A stretch of 64,000 nucleotides of DNA from CALCCV01 sp964388665 (GCA_964388665.1 CAYMBJ010000007.1:1-64000), one strand, 5' to 3'; positions 1 to 9,634 are shown, counted from the first letter of the stretch. Numbers and translations are program-made. The notes: a model not told the origin generated them from the letters alone.

Positions 1-29
1 GCTAAATCAACCGGCTCTCTTGCCGACTT

Positions 30-506
30 TCAACTAAAAATGAAATTTCTCCGAGTGGGGCTAAATGGGACTGTAACTGATAGGGTCTGAGAGCCCAAAG
101 TATTCGGGTTTGCAGCTCTCCCAGATGGAAAGCCTGCCTCATAACAAGGATTACTAGTCGCGAAGTAAGGAGATTTGTGGTCTGGTTGACCATCAGTCGT
201 AATGATTACGTTTGAACCACTTTTAGTTAAGGTTACTCGGCAAGAGAAATTCAACCAAAAACCACTTAGACCCTGTGCTTCGCGACTGGCCAGGCAAGAA
301 GAAGTATCGCGAGTCAGTTTGTAACAACCATTGGAGCTCGCGGTGGTTTGTGTAGTGTTGGCGGTTAACGTGCATTCGCTTGAGCTTCCGCTCGACCCCC
401 CAGAGTTTGTGGCGGTTGAAGAACCACTGCATCCGAAGTTTCCGACTCCTACTAATAATAGGAAAAGGCACCCATTAAAAAATTGTTTGGACCTGGTGGT
501 ATACAT
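30..506 (-). CDS. putative secreted lipoprotein, unknown function
   Basis: A 158-residue protein that I do not recognise. The N-terminus has a basic stretch, a hydrophobic core and a cysteine in a lipobox-like context (NFGC, near residue 26), followed by a Ser/Gly/Thr-rich linker, so it is probably an outer-membrane lipoprotein. The mature part has several cysteines (ECTL, GCYK, SSCL, NFSC, NPCYE) that could form disulphides in the periplasm. It lies upstream of a second lipoprotein gene on the same strand, about 200 bases apart. No catalytic motif is visible. Confidence 0.6.
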   Translation of the reverse strand: MYTTRSKQFFNGCLFLLLVGVGNFGCSGSSTATNSGGSSGSSSECTLTANTTQTTASSNGCYKLTRDTSSCLASREAQGLSGFWLNFSCRVTLTKSGSNVIITTDGQPDHKSPYFATSNPCYEAGFPSGRAANPNTLGSQTLSVTVPFSPTRRNFIFS

Positions 507-709
507 GATTGCTCCATAAAGGTATTTTTAGTAAGTCGAATTCGTCGACTTATATTGGCATTGTTTGATTGAAAGTCCCACTGGTCAAGTCCAGGATGAA
601 TCACCTTATTACACTTTCAACATTCCTGTTCATAGATTGTGGTAATTGATTCAGCCATTGCACCTCATCCAGTCTGTGTGACCTAGAAGTGTGAAATGGA
701 GGCGGTCCA

Positions 710-2104
710 TTAGAAGTAGCTTCTTGGATAGGCTCCTGGAAAGTTGGTAGTGTCGTCGGTAAAGTCCTTCCAATCACGCCTGTCTTGAAAATTTTCCTCT
801 GGAAAGTCCGTCTCGTTGCCACTCACGTTTGCGTCAGCAGTGTTTGAATTGAGCTGAAATTGACTGACTGTATTCCATTCGCGAACCATGATCTTGATTT
901 TTGCATAGACCTCAAAAGCTTCATCTGTGCACCAGTAGTCGTAGTAGGCGTTGGTTGTAAATCCATTGGGATTCAAAACAGGAGTTGGCAAGGTGTTTTC
1001 GTCCTCATAAAAATTCGCGACGTAGATATTGGAGTATGCCAGTTTTGCCACAGGTGAATTGATTTCATACAGTCCCGTGAAGGGGTCTGCGTCTTGTTCT
1101 TGCCCTGTATCCTCTTCGTCGGCTGACTTTTTTACGGTTGCCGTTGGTGCTAGGAGTTTGGCCAAGGCAGGAAAGGCTTTGAGGTACGAAGGTTCATTTT
1201 TAGCGGGGAGCCAATCCGCTCGGGACCGAGTCAGTTCTCTTCCATACAGCTGCGGATGATCGATGATCTTTGCAGAGCCCGCAAATGCCTCGCCAAAATC
1301 AAAGTCAACAATACTGGCGAGGTCCCCACCCAGATGTAGTTTGTTAGAAGCGCCGGTATCAATAAACAAGCGTTCCGCAATGGGTCTAGGAAAGCCGTCT
1401 CTATCGACTTCTTGAGTGTCCATTGCTGGGCCAGAAAAGCAGGCGGTGGGTCGGCCACCCCAATCACGGAGCTCTGTGCTGACAGTAAAGCCCCCCATGC
1501 CGTCGGGCTTGGAGATGCTTGCTGTGTACTCTCCTTTACAACAGTTGCTGCCATCAGGATTGATGCTGTAGTCGTATTTACAGTAAATTTGACCTTTGCT
1601 GAGATAGACAGAACTTCCAGATGAGCCACCTGAATAGGTCACAGTTGGTTGAATTTCGCCTGCGGAATTTTCGAAGTAGCTAATGGCGGTTGGGCCCACG
1701 CCAGGTTCCCGCAAGGCAAAGTAATAGGGCCTGCGCCAGATGTAGCGACATTTGGGGTGAGAGGGAACATTGTACTTGAGAGTCAGCTTGGTCATATAGG
1801 TGTCATACTCTTGCATCTCCACGATACAGGTTTTACTTCGATCCGCCGCCAGCGGAGCATCGAGGTCAACAGTGCACTTGGTATCCCAGGATTGGTCTTT
1901 GACATGGGTGTACCCGGTAACGCCGGTCTCAGGGATCCCATGAACATAAAAGAGACTTGAATTGGTGGGCTCTGGATCAACAGGGGTGCTGTCGTCTGTG
2001 CCGCCGCCGGTGCTTGAAGAGTTGTTGCTACCCGTGCTGGTGCCTTGGCAGGCCATTAGGCTGAAAACGCTCATCACCAATAAACATTTGAACAGGGAAT
2101 CCAT
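710..2104 (-). CDS. large lipoprotein, unknown function
   Basis: A 464-residue protein. The start is the ATG at 2104 and not the longer reading, because AAGGAGG lies just upstream and the new N-terminus is a classic lipoprotein signal peptide (MDSLFKC, hydrophobic core, LMAC lipobox). A Ser/Thr/Gly/Asp linker follows the cysteine. The mature part has many cysteines and aromatic residues but no family I can name. Like its neighbour at 30-506 it looks like an exported surface or periplasmic protein. The region between the two genes (507-709) shows no gene. Confidence 0.7.
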   Translation of the reverse strand: MDSLFKCLLVMSVFSLMACQGTSTGSNNSSSTGGGTDDSTPVDPEPTNSSLFYVHGIPETGVTGYTHVKDQSWDTKCTVDLDAPLAADRSKTCIVEMQEYDTYMTKLTLKYNVPSHPKCRYIWRRPYYFALREPGVGPTAISYFENSAGEIQPTVTYSGGSSGSSVYLSKGQIYCKYDYSINPDGSNCCKGEYTASISKPDGMGGFTVSTELRDWGGRPTACFSGPAMDTQEVDRDGFPRPIAERLFIDTGASNKLHLGGDLASIVDFDFGEAFAGSAKIIDHPQLYGRELTRSRADWLPAKNEPSYLKAFPALAKLLAPTATVKKSADEEDTGQEQDADPFTGLYEINSPVAKLAYSNIYVANFYEDENTLPTPVLNPNGFTTNAYYDYWCTDEAFEVYAKIKIMVREWNTVSQFQLNSNTADANVSGNETDFPEENFQDRRDWKDFTDDTTNFPGAYPRSYF

Positions 2105-2301
2105 GTAGGCCTCCTTAATAAAAACAGGCTCTTGGCTTTTAGATCGGCCAAGGTGCTGGCGACTGTAGGTGAGGAGGGAGGCTGAAGATGGAATTGGCCT
2201 ATGGTAGGGCGGCACGGACGAGACAAAGATCCTAGAGTGTTTCAAGTTAGCACGATTCAGTCAGGATCGGGTCAGTCAAGACGCTAGGTTTCTTAATTTG
2301 G

Positions 2302-2499
2302 CTACTTGTTTTGGTTTTCGGAAGAGTGCTTTTCGGAGGAGGGCTCTTTGGAGGATTCATGGTCGTGCGACTGGTGTTCTTGTATGTCCTTGGCCTTCTT
2401 GCCGGTGATGCCCACCCATTCAGGAAAGAGCAGCGCGATGGCGATGAAGGCCATCAGGCAAAACGCAAAGAAAAAGCTTAAAATCCATAGAATTTCCAT
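2302..2499 (-). CDS. small single-pass membrane protein
   Basis: A 65-residue protein with one hydrophobic segment (about residues 3-28) followed by a charged tail rich in His, Ser, Glu and Lys (HQSHDHESSKEPSSEKHSS). An AGGTGG ribosome-binding site precedes the ATG. The gene is divergent from rlmE, with 75 bases between starts. The length and one-helix plus hydrophilic-tail design resemble small accessory membrane subunits, but nothing in the sequence fixes a partner. Confidence 0.55.
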   Translation of the reverse strand: MEILWILSFFFAFCLMAFIAIALLFPEWVGITGKKAKDIQEHQSHDHESSKEPSSEKHSSENQNK

Positions 2500-2574
2500 C
2501 CCACCACCTAAGATCTACACAGTACTACATAGAGCTTGACCTAGCAAACAACGCTTTTTACAACCCCAAAAGAG

Positions 2575-3192
2575 ATGAGTTATAAAGTCAAAGACCACTA
2601 CTATCATAGAGCCAAAGAAGAGAATTTCAAAGCTCGCAGCGTCTACAAGCTTCAAGAGATTGATCAACGATGGAAGCTCGTAAAACCAGGACAGGTGCTC
2701 ATAGATCTGGGCGCTTCGCCAGGGAGTTGGACGCAGTACTTGAGTCAAAAAATTGGCACCAAGGGCCGACTGTTTGCGATTGATCTTACGCCTGTGGATG
2801 TGAGCAGTCTCTCGCTAAAGTATGACAATGTTGAGTTTGCTCAAGGCGATGCCTTTGACTTTGATTTTCAGTCGCATTTTCAAAAATTTGGATGGACCGC
2901 GCCGGTATCGGGCGTGCTTTCCGATATGGCGCCCAAAACCACAGGGATCCGTTCAGTGGATCAGGATCGATCCGCAGAACTTTGCAAATCTTCACTGCAA
3001 ACTGCGCAAAAGTATTTGGCTCCGGGTGGATTTTTTATCTGCAAATTGTTTTTTTCAAATAACTACAAAGAGATCGCAGGCGAAATCAAAAAGTCCTTTG
3101 CAAAACTAGAAGTGATCAAGCCAGATTCCACCCGAAAAGAAAGCACAGAGGTCTTTTTGGTGGGCCTTTCTTACAAAGGACACGCCCGTTGA
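2575..3192 (+). CDS. rlmE: 23S rRNA (uridine-2'-O)-methyltransferase RlmE/FtsJ
   Basis: A 205-residue SAM-dependent methyltransferase of the RrmJ/FtsJ family, which 2'-O-methylates a uridine of the 23S rRNA A-loop. The SAM-binding motif DLGASPGSW follows the conserved ARSVYKL segment. The K-D-K-E catalytic tetrad can be placed: K25 in VYKL, Asp in SDMAPK, Lys in FICKLFF and Glu in KESTEVFLV. The length matches the family (about 200 residues). The ATG at 2575 has a weak AAGAG site. It is followed by a convergent membrane-protein gene. Confidence 0.93.
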   Translation: MSYKVKDHYYHRAKEENFKARSVYKLQEIDQRWKLVKPGQVLIDLGASPGSWTQYLSQKIGTKGRLFAIDLTPVDVSSLSLKYDNVEFAQGDAFDFDFQSHFQKFGWTAPVSGVLSDMAPKTTGIRSVDQDRSAELCKSSLQTAQKYLAPGGFFICKLFFSNNYKEIAGEIKKSFAKLEVIKPDSTRKESTEVFLVGLSYKGHAR

Positions 3193-3211
3193 TCCTGTCC
3201 CCAAATTCAGG

Positions 3212-3667
3212 CTACGGATTGAATTTTATATAGACTGAAATCAGAATATAGAGCAAAAGGCCACCAATCAACAGTCTGGCAATTCTTCTCTGTTTGGATT
3301 TGACATTGGCAATTTGGCTCTGCATTTCGAGCTGCTCTCTCTCAACATCTCCAGTGGCTTTGTCAATTGTGGACCCAGAATCCTGCATGGACGCGATGTT
3401 TTCTCCAGTGGTGATTTGCCAAATTTTTGCTTCAAGATCCTCATGTGCCGCTAGCTCATTTTCCTCAAGCTCGAGGTAAAACATCTGCCCAAGTGCATTT
3501 CGTGTGCGAAACTCAGCCAGCGCCACCATGTTTTCAGGTGCATTGCTGATCTCGGCTTTTCTGTCCAACTCATTGGCCTGGATGCGAAAAGGAACGCCAC
3601 GTCCATTGAGCTCCTTTGAGAGCTTTTCGATGTCTTGCGGAATAAAGGGGCCAAAGATTTTACTCAT
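3212..3667 (-). CDS. hypothetical C-tail-anchored protein
   Basis: A 151-residue protein with an unremarkable soluble N-terminal part (about residues 1-95), a charged and Gln-rich segment that could form a coiled coil (about 100-128), and a single C-terminal hydrophobic segment (about 129-147) close to the end. This is a tail-anchored arrangement. No signal peptide and no recognised domain. The gene converges on rlmE with only 19 bases between stops. Confidence 0.55.
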   Translation of the reverse strand: MSKIFGPFIPQDIEKLSKELNGRGVPFRIQANELDRKAEISNAPENMVALAEFRTRNALGQMFYLELEENELAAHEDLEAKIWQITTGENIASMQDSGSTIDKATGDVEREQLEMQSQIANVKSKQRRIARLLIGGLLLYILISVYIKFNP

Positions 3668-3882
3668 ACTCTCGGGCTACCATGAGTGAGGCAAAACCGC
3701 GAAGTGATTTCGTCATCTAGGCGCACCGCCAGTCTGATATGTGGCAAATCGTCTGGAGCAAGTGGGAGCAATTTGGCTCCGTCATGTTGGTGCTCTTTTT
3801 GAATGGCTATGTTGCGATCGTTCGCGTAGGGCCATCATGGTCCATTCAGCGCGAGCCACTATAAACAAACGGGGAGAAGAAA

Positions 3883-4290
3883 ATGAAAGTGAAAGTGAAA
3901 TCAGTATTCAATGCGGCGAAAAGCAAAAATAAATTCCATTGGCAAACTTTGTGTTTGGCTTTGGGGTTGCTGTGTTCCAGCGCCGTGATGGCCGCGCCGG
4001 CTTATCCTGCCAATGAAGGGGAAGCTTACTTTGCTTACGATGGCGTGCATTTGCGTTTTGACAATCCAAAGGTCATCGTCAATGGCAAAAAGGCTTGGGT
4101 GCACAAAGAGGCCGCTCACGCTTTTTGCAACGATATTTTTTATGCCAATGCTCAAGACATCTCGACAAAGAATCGACATGACGAGAGATTTGCCAAATTC
4201 AATAGCTTCGAATGGAGCACCTTCAGTGCCAATAAAGAAAAAGCAGTTTCGCACATAGATTGTGGGCCCCTTCCCGAGATTATTGACTGA
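3883..4290 (+). CDS. secreted protein, unknown function
   Basis: A 135-residue protein with a long signal peptide (basic residues 1-17, hydrophobic core about 20-36, SSAVMAAPA cleavage region). The mature part is about 98 residues with two cysteines. GGGGAGAAG upstream of the ATG serves as ribosome-binding site. The product is probably periplasmic or exported. The next plus-strand gene, about 180 bases downstream, is also a small secreted protein, but the two do not look homologous. Confidence 0.6.
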   Translation: MKVKVKSVFNAAKSKNKFHWQTLCLALGLLCSSAVMAAPAYPANEGEAYFAYDGVHLRFDNPKVIVNGKKAWVHKEAAHAFCNDIFYANAQDISTKNRHDERFAKFNSFEWSTFSANKEKAVSHIDCGPLPEIID

Positions 4291-4470
4291 TCTCAGGTCC
4301 TCCTCTTTTGGAAAAATGCCTAAGTTTGTGGGGGTTTCTTCAATTTTTGAAATCTTCGTTGACAGATGTCACGCCTGATCTGTAGGCATGACATCTGGCG
4401 TGGCTTCTCGGCCATCGGCCCAGAAAAAACCAGACTGGTTTTAAAGCAAATCGGTAACCTAGGAGGAAAT

Positions 4471-4938
4471 ATGAGAATTCTACTTTCGGTGTTTTTGATT
4501 TTGGCTGCTCGGGGGAGCTTTGCCATAGCAGCATCTGATGACGAGGTCATGACTTCAGCTGGCGATCTTTCTGTTGAAAGCATCGTCGACAACTACAATG
4601 GGTACCCTTACCCAAATCAACCCTTGCCACCGGGCCCCTTCCCAGGTCCAAACCCAGGTCCCTACCCGGGCCCAAATCCTGGCCCCTATCCGGGTCCAAA
4701 TCCAGGTCCTTATCCTGGCCCTTATCCGGGTCCAAACCCAGGTCCTTACCCTGGTCCAGCCTATCCCAATCATCCGCATCCAGGTCGACCCATTTATGTT
4801 TGTACCTACCAAGGCGGCAGCGGATATTATTACCAAGGCTGGGGAGTGACTCCCAACATTGCCAACCAGTACGCGCAGCAGTATTGCTACAACAATGAAT
4901 ACTACTGTTACTATCAGGGCTGCTTCATTCGCCATTAG
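4471..4938 (+). CDS. secreted Pro/Gly-Pro-repeat protein
   Basis: A 155-residue protein. The ATG at 4471 is chosen because AGGAGG lies 5 bases upstream and a signal peptide follows (LLSVFLILAARGSFAIA). The centre (about residues 45-105) is a run of PGPNPGPYPGP units, an extended polyproline-like rod. The C-terminal 50 residues are rich in Tyr, Gln and Cys (CTYQGG, YCYNNEYYCYYQGC) and look like a compact disulphide-bonded or adhesive domain. The repeat DNA is imperfect at third codon positions, so it is maintained at the protein level. Possible surface or matrix protein. Confidence 0.65.
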   Translation: MRILLSVFLILAARGSFAIAASDDEVMTSAGDLSVESIVDNYNGYPYPNQPLPPGPFPGPNPGPYPGPNPGPYPGPNPGPYPGPYPGPNPGPYPGPAYPNHPHPGRPIYVCTYQGGSGYYYQGWGVTPNIANQYAQQYCYNNEYYCYYQGCFIRH

Positions 4939-4939
4939 T

Positions 4940-5006
4940 AGGCTGCTGAAAAACTCAGCTACAGGCTATCAATAGGCTCCCGAATACTCAGATTCAGGCT
5001 GTTAAT
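4940..5006. repeat. 34/33-bp tandem duplication between convergent genes
   Basis: Two adjacent copies (4940-4973 and 4974-5006) share AGGCT, GAA, ACTCAG, CAGGCT and a terminal AAT in the same order. The second copy runs through the stop codon of the CDF gene. The AGGCT-CTGAAAAA core resembles the ends of the dispersed repeats at 24376 and 32320. Confidence 0.6.
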
Positions 5007-6009
5007 CTTTATTTGGTTTGTGAGGCTCGCAGTTCACATTGCAAGCCTCACCGCAGTCCTCGAGCTCAATCGTCGCGTGAATGGGTGCCAGGTGCCCCAG
5101 GCGCTCGCGAATTTTTTCTTTTAAGCTGGCCTGCTCATTAGCGGCAACACTGTGCACAGCATGCAAGGTCACCACGTGCTTTTCGCCGTCCAAAGTCCAC
5201 AGATGCAGATCATGAACCTCCACCAGTCCCGGAATGTCTTTAAGGCTTTCGGTCAATGCTGAGGTGGTGAGTCCCTTTGGCGCTCTCTGCAGTAAAATGT
5301 CAAAGCTACTCTGCAGTGTGACGTAAACGTTTTTCAAAATGAAGAGCGAAATGATGATGGCCAATGCGGGATCGACCCAATACCATTTAAAGGCAATGAT
5401 CAGCAGCGAGCCGATGAGCACAGCGCCCCAGCCTAAGCAGTCTTCGATCAGATGAAGACGAATCATCGCCTGATTGACTCCGCGAGAGTCTTTCATTCGC
5501 AGCACCGCCCAGGCATTCACAGAAAACCCCAAGATTGCCAGGAGGAGCATGCCCGCTCCATGTGGCTCAGCCGGATCGTTGATGCGCGAGAGGGCCTCTT
5601 TTAAAACAAAGGCTGATGAAATGAGCAATACCGAGCCCAGAGCCAGGGCCGAGAGGACATTGCGTCGAGCATATCCGTAGGTGAACAGTGCATCGGGCTT
5701 TTTCAGAGCCATGTACTGCATCCAGATGGCAAAGCCCAAGGCCAGTGCATCGCCAAAATCATGAACAGCATCAGCAAATACAGACAGACTCTGTGTCCAC
5801 AGAGCGCCGCCTAGTTCAAAAATAGCAAAGCCCAAGTTGAGCAAAAGCACAAAGGTCAGGCGGCTGGTGCTATCTTTATCGATATCAAAGTGAAAATGGT
5901 GATGGCCACTGCTGCCGTGACTGTGACTATGACTGTGGCCATGATCATGATCCTTGTGATGGTTATGATCGCTGTCATGGCTGTGAGTGCCTGGGGAGTC
6001 TTTACTCAT
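5002..6009 (-). CDS. cation diffusion facilitator (CDF) metal exporter
   Basis: A 335-residue CDF-family antiporter that would export Zn2+ or a related divalent cation in exchange for protons. The first 45 residues form a His/Asp-rich metal-binding tail (HDSDHNHHKDHDHGHSHS and more). Six membrane helices follow, with the conserved HDFGDA in helix 2 (metal-site Asp and His) and a second HLIEDCLGWG site in helix 5. The cytoplasmic C-terminal domain contains the typical DLHLWTL motif. The ATG at 6009 is preferred to a GTG at 6048; neither has a strong ribosome-binding site. Specificity cannot be read safely. Confidence 0.9.
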   Translation of the reverse strand: MSKDSPGTHSHDSDHNHHKDHDHGHSHSHSHGSSGHHHFHFDIDKDSTSRLTFVLLLNLGFAIFELGGALWTQSLSVFADAVHDFGDALALGFAIWMQYMALKKPDALFTYGYARRNVLSALALGSVLLISSAFVLKEALSRINDPAEPHGAGMLLLAILGFSVNAWAVLRMKDSRGVNQAMIRLHLIEDCLGWGAVLIGSLLIIAFKWYWVDPALAIIISLFILKNVYVTLQSSFDILLQRAPKGLTTSALTESLKDIPGLVEVHDLHLWTLDGEKHVVTLHAVHSVAANEQASLKEKIRERLGHLAPIHATIELEDCGEACNVNCEPHKPNKD

Positions 6010-6148
6010 ATCAGCGAGCAGTTTAATGCTTAATTCAGCAATTAACACGCAATTTCTTGGTCTTTATGGCCTGAGTCTTTTATAAAAGAGAGTTCATTTT
6101 TTAGCAGTATTCGGTTTTAATAGTGAATTGCTCTCGGAGGATGAGAAC

Positions 6149-9100
6149 TTGTTTGTACACTTGCACACGCACTCAGAATATTCACTGCTAGAGGCTTCAC
6201 CACGAGTGAAGGCGCTGGCAAAAAAAGCGGCTGAGTTTCAGTCTCCAGCATTGGCCCTCACGGACAATGGAAATATGTTTGGCGCTATTGAGTTCTATTT
6301 TGCCTGCATGGATGCTGGCATCAAGCCCATCCTAGGGCTGGACGCCTACCTCTGCTATGGCAGTCGCCTAGAGAAGACTCAGGAGCATGCCTTTACCCCA
6401 AAGGTCACATTGCTGGCTCGCGATTTGGAAGGCTATAGGCAGCTGTGCAAGCTGTCCTCGATCGGTTATCAAGAGGGTTTCTATTACAAACCACGCATCG
6501 ATCTTGAGGTGCTGGCGCAAAGTTCGAGCAACCTGATTGCGCTGTCGGGTTGGACTCACGGATATTTATGGGAGACCTATTTTCGCCAAGGCAAAGACAA
6601 GGCCCGCGAGCGGGCACTGGAGCTGAAGAAAATTTTTGGTGAGCGTTTTTATCTGGAGATGGGGCAATTTCAAATTCTCGACGAAAAAGAGTACCAGACC
6701 TTTTTGCGTGAGCTCAGTGACAGCGAAAAGATTCCGCTGGTGGCAGCCAATGATGTGCACTTTCTCACTCCCGATGATCAGATTGCACAAGAGGTATTGA
6801 TTTGCATTGGCACCAATCGAACGCTCTCCGACAACACGCGATTTAAATTGGGCAGCAATCAGTTCTATTTAAAGCAGCCGCAAAAGATGCGCGAAGCCTT
6901 TCAGGCGGATCAGGAGTTGTGTGATCGCACTCTGGAGATCGCTGAGCAGTGCAATCTAAAATTTAAACTCAAAGATGAACATGGCAAATCCATCTATCAC
7001 CTGCCGTCATTTCCTCTTAAACAAGGGTCCAGCACCAAAGAAGAGATTCAGGCTCTTTCAGAAAAGGGCTTAGAGCAGCGTTTTCAAGAAGCGGCGGAGC
7101 GCGGGGAGCCCGTTGCCAATGAAGAAAAGGCAAAGTACCTCGAAAGACTCCACTTCGAGCTGGGAGTCATCGATCGCATGGGCTTTAATGGCTACTTTTT
7201 GATCGTCCAAGATTTTATCAATTGGGCCAAAGAGCAAGAGATTCCGGTGGGGCCGGGGCGGGGCTCGGGAGCGGGGTCGTTGGTGGCGTTTTCGTTAAAG
7301 ATCACCGATCTTGATCCGGTTCCGTACAAACTGCTTTTTGAGAGATTCTTAAATCCAGAGCGAGTTTCGATGCCGGATTTTGATATCGATTTTTGTCAGG
7401 ACCGTCGTGGCGAAGTGATTCAGTATGTGACCAATAAATATGGTCGCGAAAGCGTTTCGCAGATTATCACCTATGGAAAACTTCAAGCGCGAGCTGCGAT
7501 CAAAGATGTGGGGCGCGTATTGGGCATGACCTTTCCCGAAGTGGATGTGGTTACAAAATTGATTCCTGATAAGCTCGGCATCAATCTCGCTGAGGCTCTT
7601 GAAATGGAGCCGCGCCTGCGCGAGGCGATGGAGCTCAACCCTCAGGTGAGCACACTCTTGACTCTGGCGCAAAAGGTGGAGGGCATGGTTCGTCACGCCG
7701 GCATTCACGCCGCTGGCGTGATCATTGCTGATGGTGAGCTCATTCGTCATGCACCTCTTTATAAGGGCGCTGACGGCGAAAATGTCGTGCAGTACGACAT
7801 GAAGCACGCCGAAAAAATGGGGCTGATCAAATTTGACTTTTTGGGACTCAAAACTCTCACACTGATCAAACAGGCCTTTTCGATGATTCTCAAAGGTCAT
7901 GGTCGCAAAATCAGTGCTCACGACATTTCGCTCAATGATCCTGGAATTTATGATATCATGGGCAAGGCCGACACCGCTGGTATATTTCAGTTTGAGGGTG
8001 ACGGCATCACGGATGCGATTCGCAAGATTCGCCCCTCGGGTTTTACTGACATCACGGCCATCAATGCTCTCTATCGACCGGGTCCAATGGCGATGATTCC
8101 AGAGTATGCAAAGCGCAAGCATGGCGAATCACCAGTGGAGTACGTGCTTGAGATCACGCGCGATGTGCTGCAGGAGACTTACGGTATCATCGTTTATCAA
8201 GAGCAGGTGATGGGCATCGCCTCGGTGGTGGCTGGGTACTCGCTCGGTGAAGCCGATATGCTCCGCCGGGCCATGGGTAAAAAGATCAAAGAAGAGATGG
8301 ACAAGCATCGCGAAAGATTTTTAAAGGGTGCTGCGGCCAATGGCCATGACCCTAAAAAGTCCGAAGAGCTTTTTGACTTGATGTACAAGTTTGCCGACTA
8401 CGGATTTAACAAATCTCATGCGGCTGCCTATTGTGTCGTCGCTGCGCAAACCGCTTGGCTAAAGAATTACTATCCAGCCGAATTTTTTGCGGCCTTGCTT
8501 TCTACTGAGATCAGCGATACCGATAAGGTCGTTAAGTACATAAAAGATGCGCAAAAGCACGGTATCACTGTGCGGCCTCCGCATGTCAATCACTCGGAGT
8601 TTTTGTTTACCGTCCATAAGGGCGAAATCTATTTCGGCTTGGGCGCCATCAAGGGGCTTGGTCAGAGTGCTGTGGATGCGATCTTGGAGGGGCGAAAACA
8701 AAAAGAAGGCCAGCAGTTCACTGGTCTCGAAGATTTTTTGCAAACTGTGGATGCTCGCAAAATCAATAAAAAAACAATGGAGTGCCTTATTAAGGCGGGT
8801 GCTCTAGATGATTTTGAACATCACCGTGGCCAGCTGCTTCACAACTACCCTCGTTTTTTGGAGTGGGCATCACAACTGGCTCGAGAGAAAGAATTGGGAC
8901 AGATCTCTCTGTTTGATGTCACCGAAGGTGTTTCACAGTCTGTGGGCTTTGATGTGGTCAAGCCCCTGCCGCGCCAGCAGTATTTGAATTTCGAAAAGGA
9001 AGTGCTGGGGTTTTATCTCAGTGATCATCCGCTCAAGGGGTTTGAATCGCTCAGTCGCATCTTTGCCACTCACACCATCAGTCAGGTTCCAGATCTCGAA

Positions 9101-9634
9101 GTGCCAGAATATAATTTTCGCACCAAAGAAAAGCGCAAGATCACCGTGCTGGGAATTTGCACCGAAATGCGTGAGCTCATCACCAAAAAGGGCACGCGGA
9201 TGGCCTTTTTGCGCTTTGAAGATTTGAGTGGCAATATCGAAGTGATTTGCTTTCCGGATGCCTTTGCCAAATTTGAGGCTCTTCTCAAGGCGGATCAGAG
9301 CCTGCTCTTGACAGCCGCGCTAGAAAAAAACCAGGACCAAGTGAAATTGATTTTGGATTCGGTGGTCACGGTAGAAGAGGCCCTGAGCAAACCAAAAAAA
9401 TTGGTGGTGCGCTTAGATAAGCTGAGCGAGAGTGAATTTGCACCCTTAGATGAAATTTTAAGTAGCTTTCCTGGATCGGTGAAGGTGGATTTGATCATGT
9501 GTTTGGCGGACTACTCAAGAGATATTCAATTTGAATCCGAACGCCAAGTGCAGCTCAATACAGAGTTCATAGAAACGGTTCAGCAGAATTTTGGGCGAAC
9601 TGATTTTTTTGAAGTGAAAGGAATGAATGTATGA
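6149..9634 (+). CDS. dnaE: DNA polymerase III alpha subunit
   Basis: A 1161-residue replicative polymerase. The start is TTG at 6149: GGAGG lies 8 bases upstream and the resulting N-terminus MFVHLHTHSEYSLL matches the usual DnaE start; an earlier in-frame TTG at 6128 lacks a site. Seen in order: PHP domain with HLHTHSEYS, palm motif GPGRGSGAGSLV, catalytic PDFDIDF near residue 409, third catalytic Asp in KFDFLGL (D563), a helix-hairpin-helix region, and a C-terminal OB fold (KRKITVLGICTEMRELITKKG). The following gene overlaps the stop codon by 4 bases, so they are co-transcribed. Confidence 0.97.
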   Translation: MFVHLHTHSEYSLLEASPRVKALAKKAAEFQSPALALTDNGNMFGAIEFYFACMDAGIKPILGLDAYLCYGSRLEKTQEHAFTPKVTLLARDLEGYRQLCKLSSIGYQEGFYYKPRIDLEVLAQSSSNLIALSGWTHGYLWETYFRQGKDKARERALELKKIFGERFYLEMGQFQILDEKEYQTFLRELSDSEKIPLVAANDVHFLTPDDQIAQEVLICIGTNRTLSDNTRFKLGSNQFYLKQPQKMREAFQADQELCDRTLEIAEQCNLKFKLKDEHGKSIYHLPSFPLKQGSSTKEEIQALSEKGLEQRFQEAAERGEPVANEEKAKYLERLHFELGVIDRMGFNGYFLIVQDFINWAKEQEIPVGPGRGSGAGSLVAFSLKITDLDPVPYKLLFERFLNPERVSMPDFDIDFCQDRRGEVIQYVTNKYGRESVSQIITYGKLQARAAIKDVGRVLGMTFPEVDVVTKLIPDKLGINLAEALEMEPRLREAMELNPQVSTLLTLAQKVEGMVRHAGIHAAGVIIADGELIRHAPLYKGADGENVVQYDMKHAEKMGLIKFDFLGLKTLTLIKQAFSMILKGHGRKISAHDISLNDPGIYDIMGKADTAGIFQFEGDGITDAIRKIRPSGFTDITAINALYRPGPMAMIPEYAKRKHGESPVEYVLEITRDVLQETYGIIVYQEQVMGIASVVAGYSLGEADMLRRAMGKKIKEEMDKHRERFLKGAAANGHDPKKSEELFDLMYKFADYGFNKSHAAAYCVVAAQTAWLKNYYPAEFFAALLSTEISDTDKVVKYIKDAQKHGITVRPPHVNHSEFLFTVHKGEIYFGLGAIKGLGQSAVDAILEGRKQKEGQQFTGLEDFLQTVDARKINKKTMECLIKAGALDDFEHHRGQLLHNYPRFLEWASQLAREKELGQISLFDVTEGVSQSVGFDVVKPLPRQQYLNFEKEVLGFYLSDHPLKGFESLSRIFATHTISQVPDLEVPEYNFRTKEKRKITVLGICTEMRELITKKGTRMAFLRFEDLSGNIEVICFPDAFAKFEALLKADQSLLLTAALEKNQDQVKLILDSVVTVEEALSKPKKLVVRLDKLSESEFAPLDEILSSFPGSVKVDLIMCLADYSRDIQFESERQVQLNTEFIETVQQNFGRTDFFEVKGMNV

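Noticed and set aside
601..822. A 73-codon frame on the minus strand
   Set aside because: It overlaps the C-terminus of the large lipoprotein gene in another frame, has no ribosome-binding site, and its composition looks like a shadow.
3741..3932. A 63-codon plus-strand frame before the secreted protein at 3883
   Set aside because: No ribosome-binding site or domain, and it overlaps the better supported 3883 gene in a different frame.
7349..8122. A 257-codon frame antisense to dnaE
   Set aside because: It lies entirely within the strongly conserved palm region of DnaE; long antisense frames are common in such genes. No start signal.
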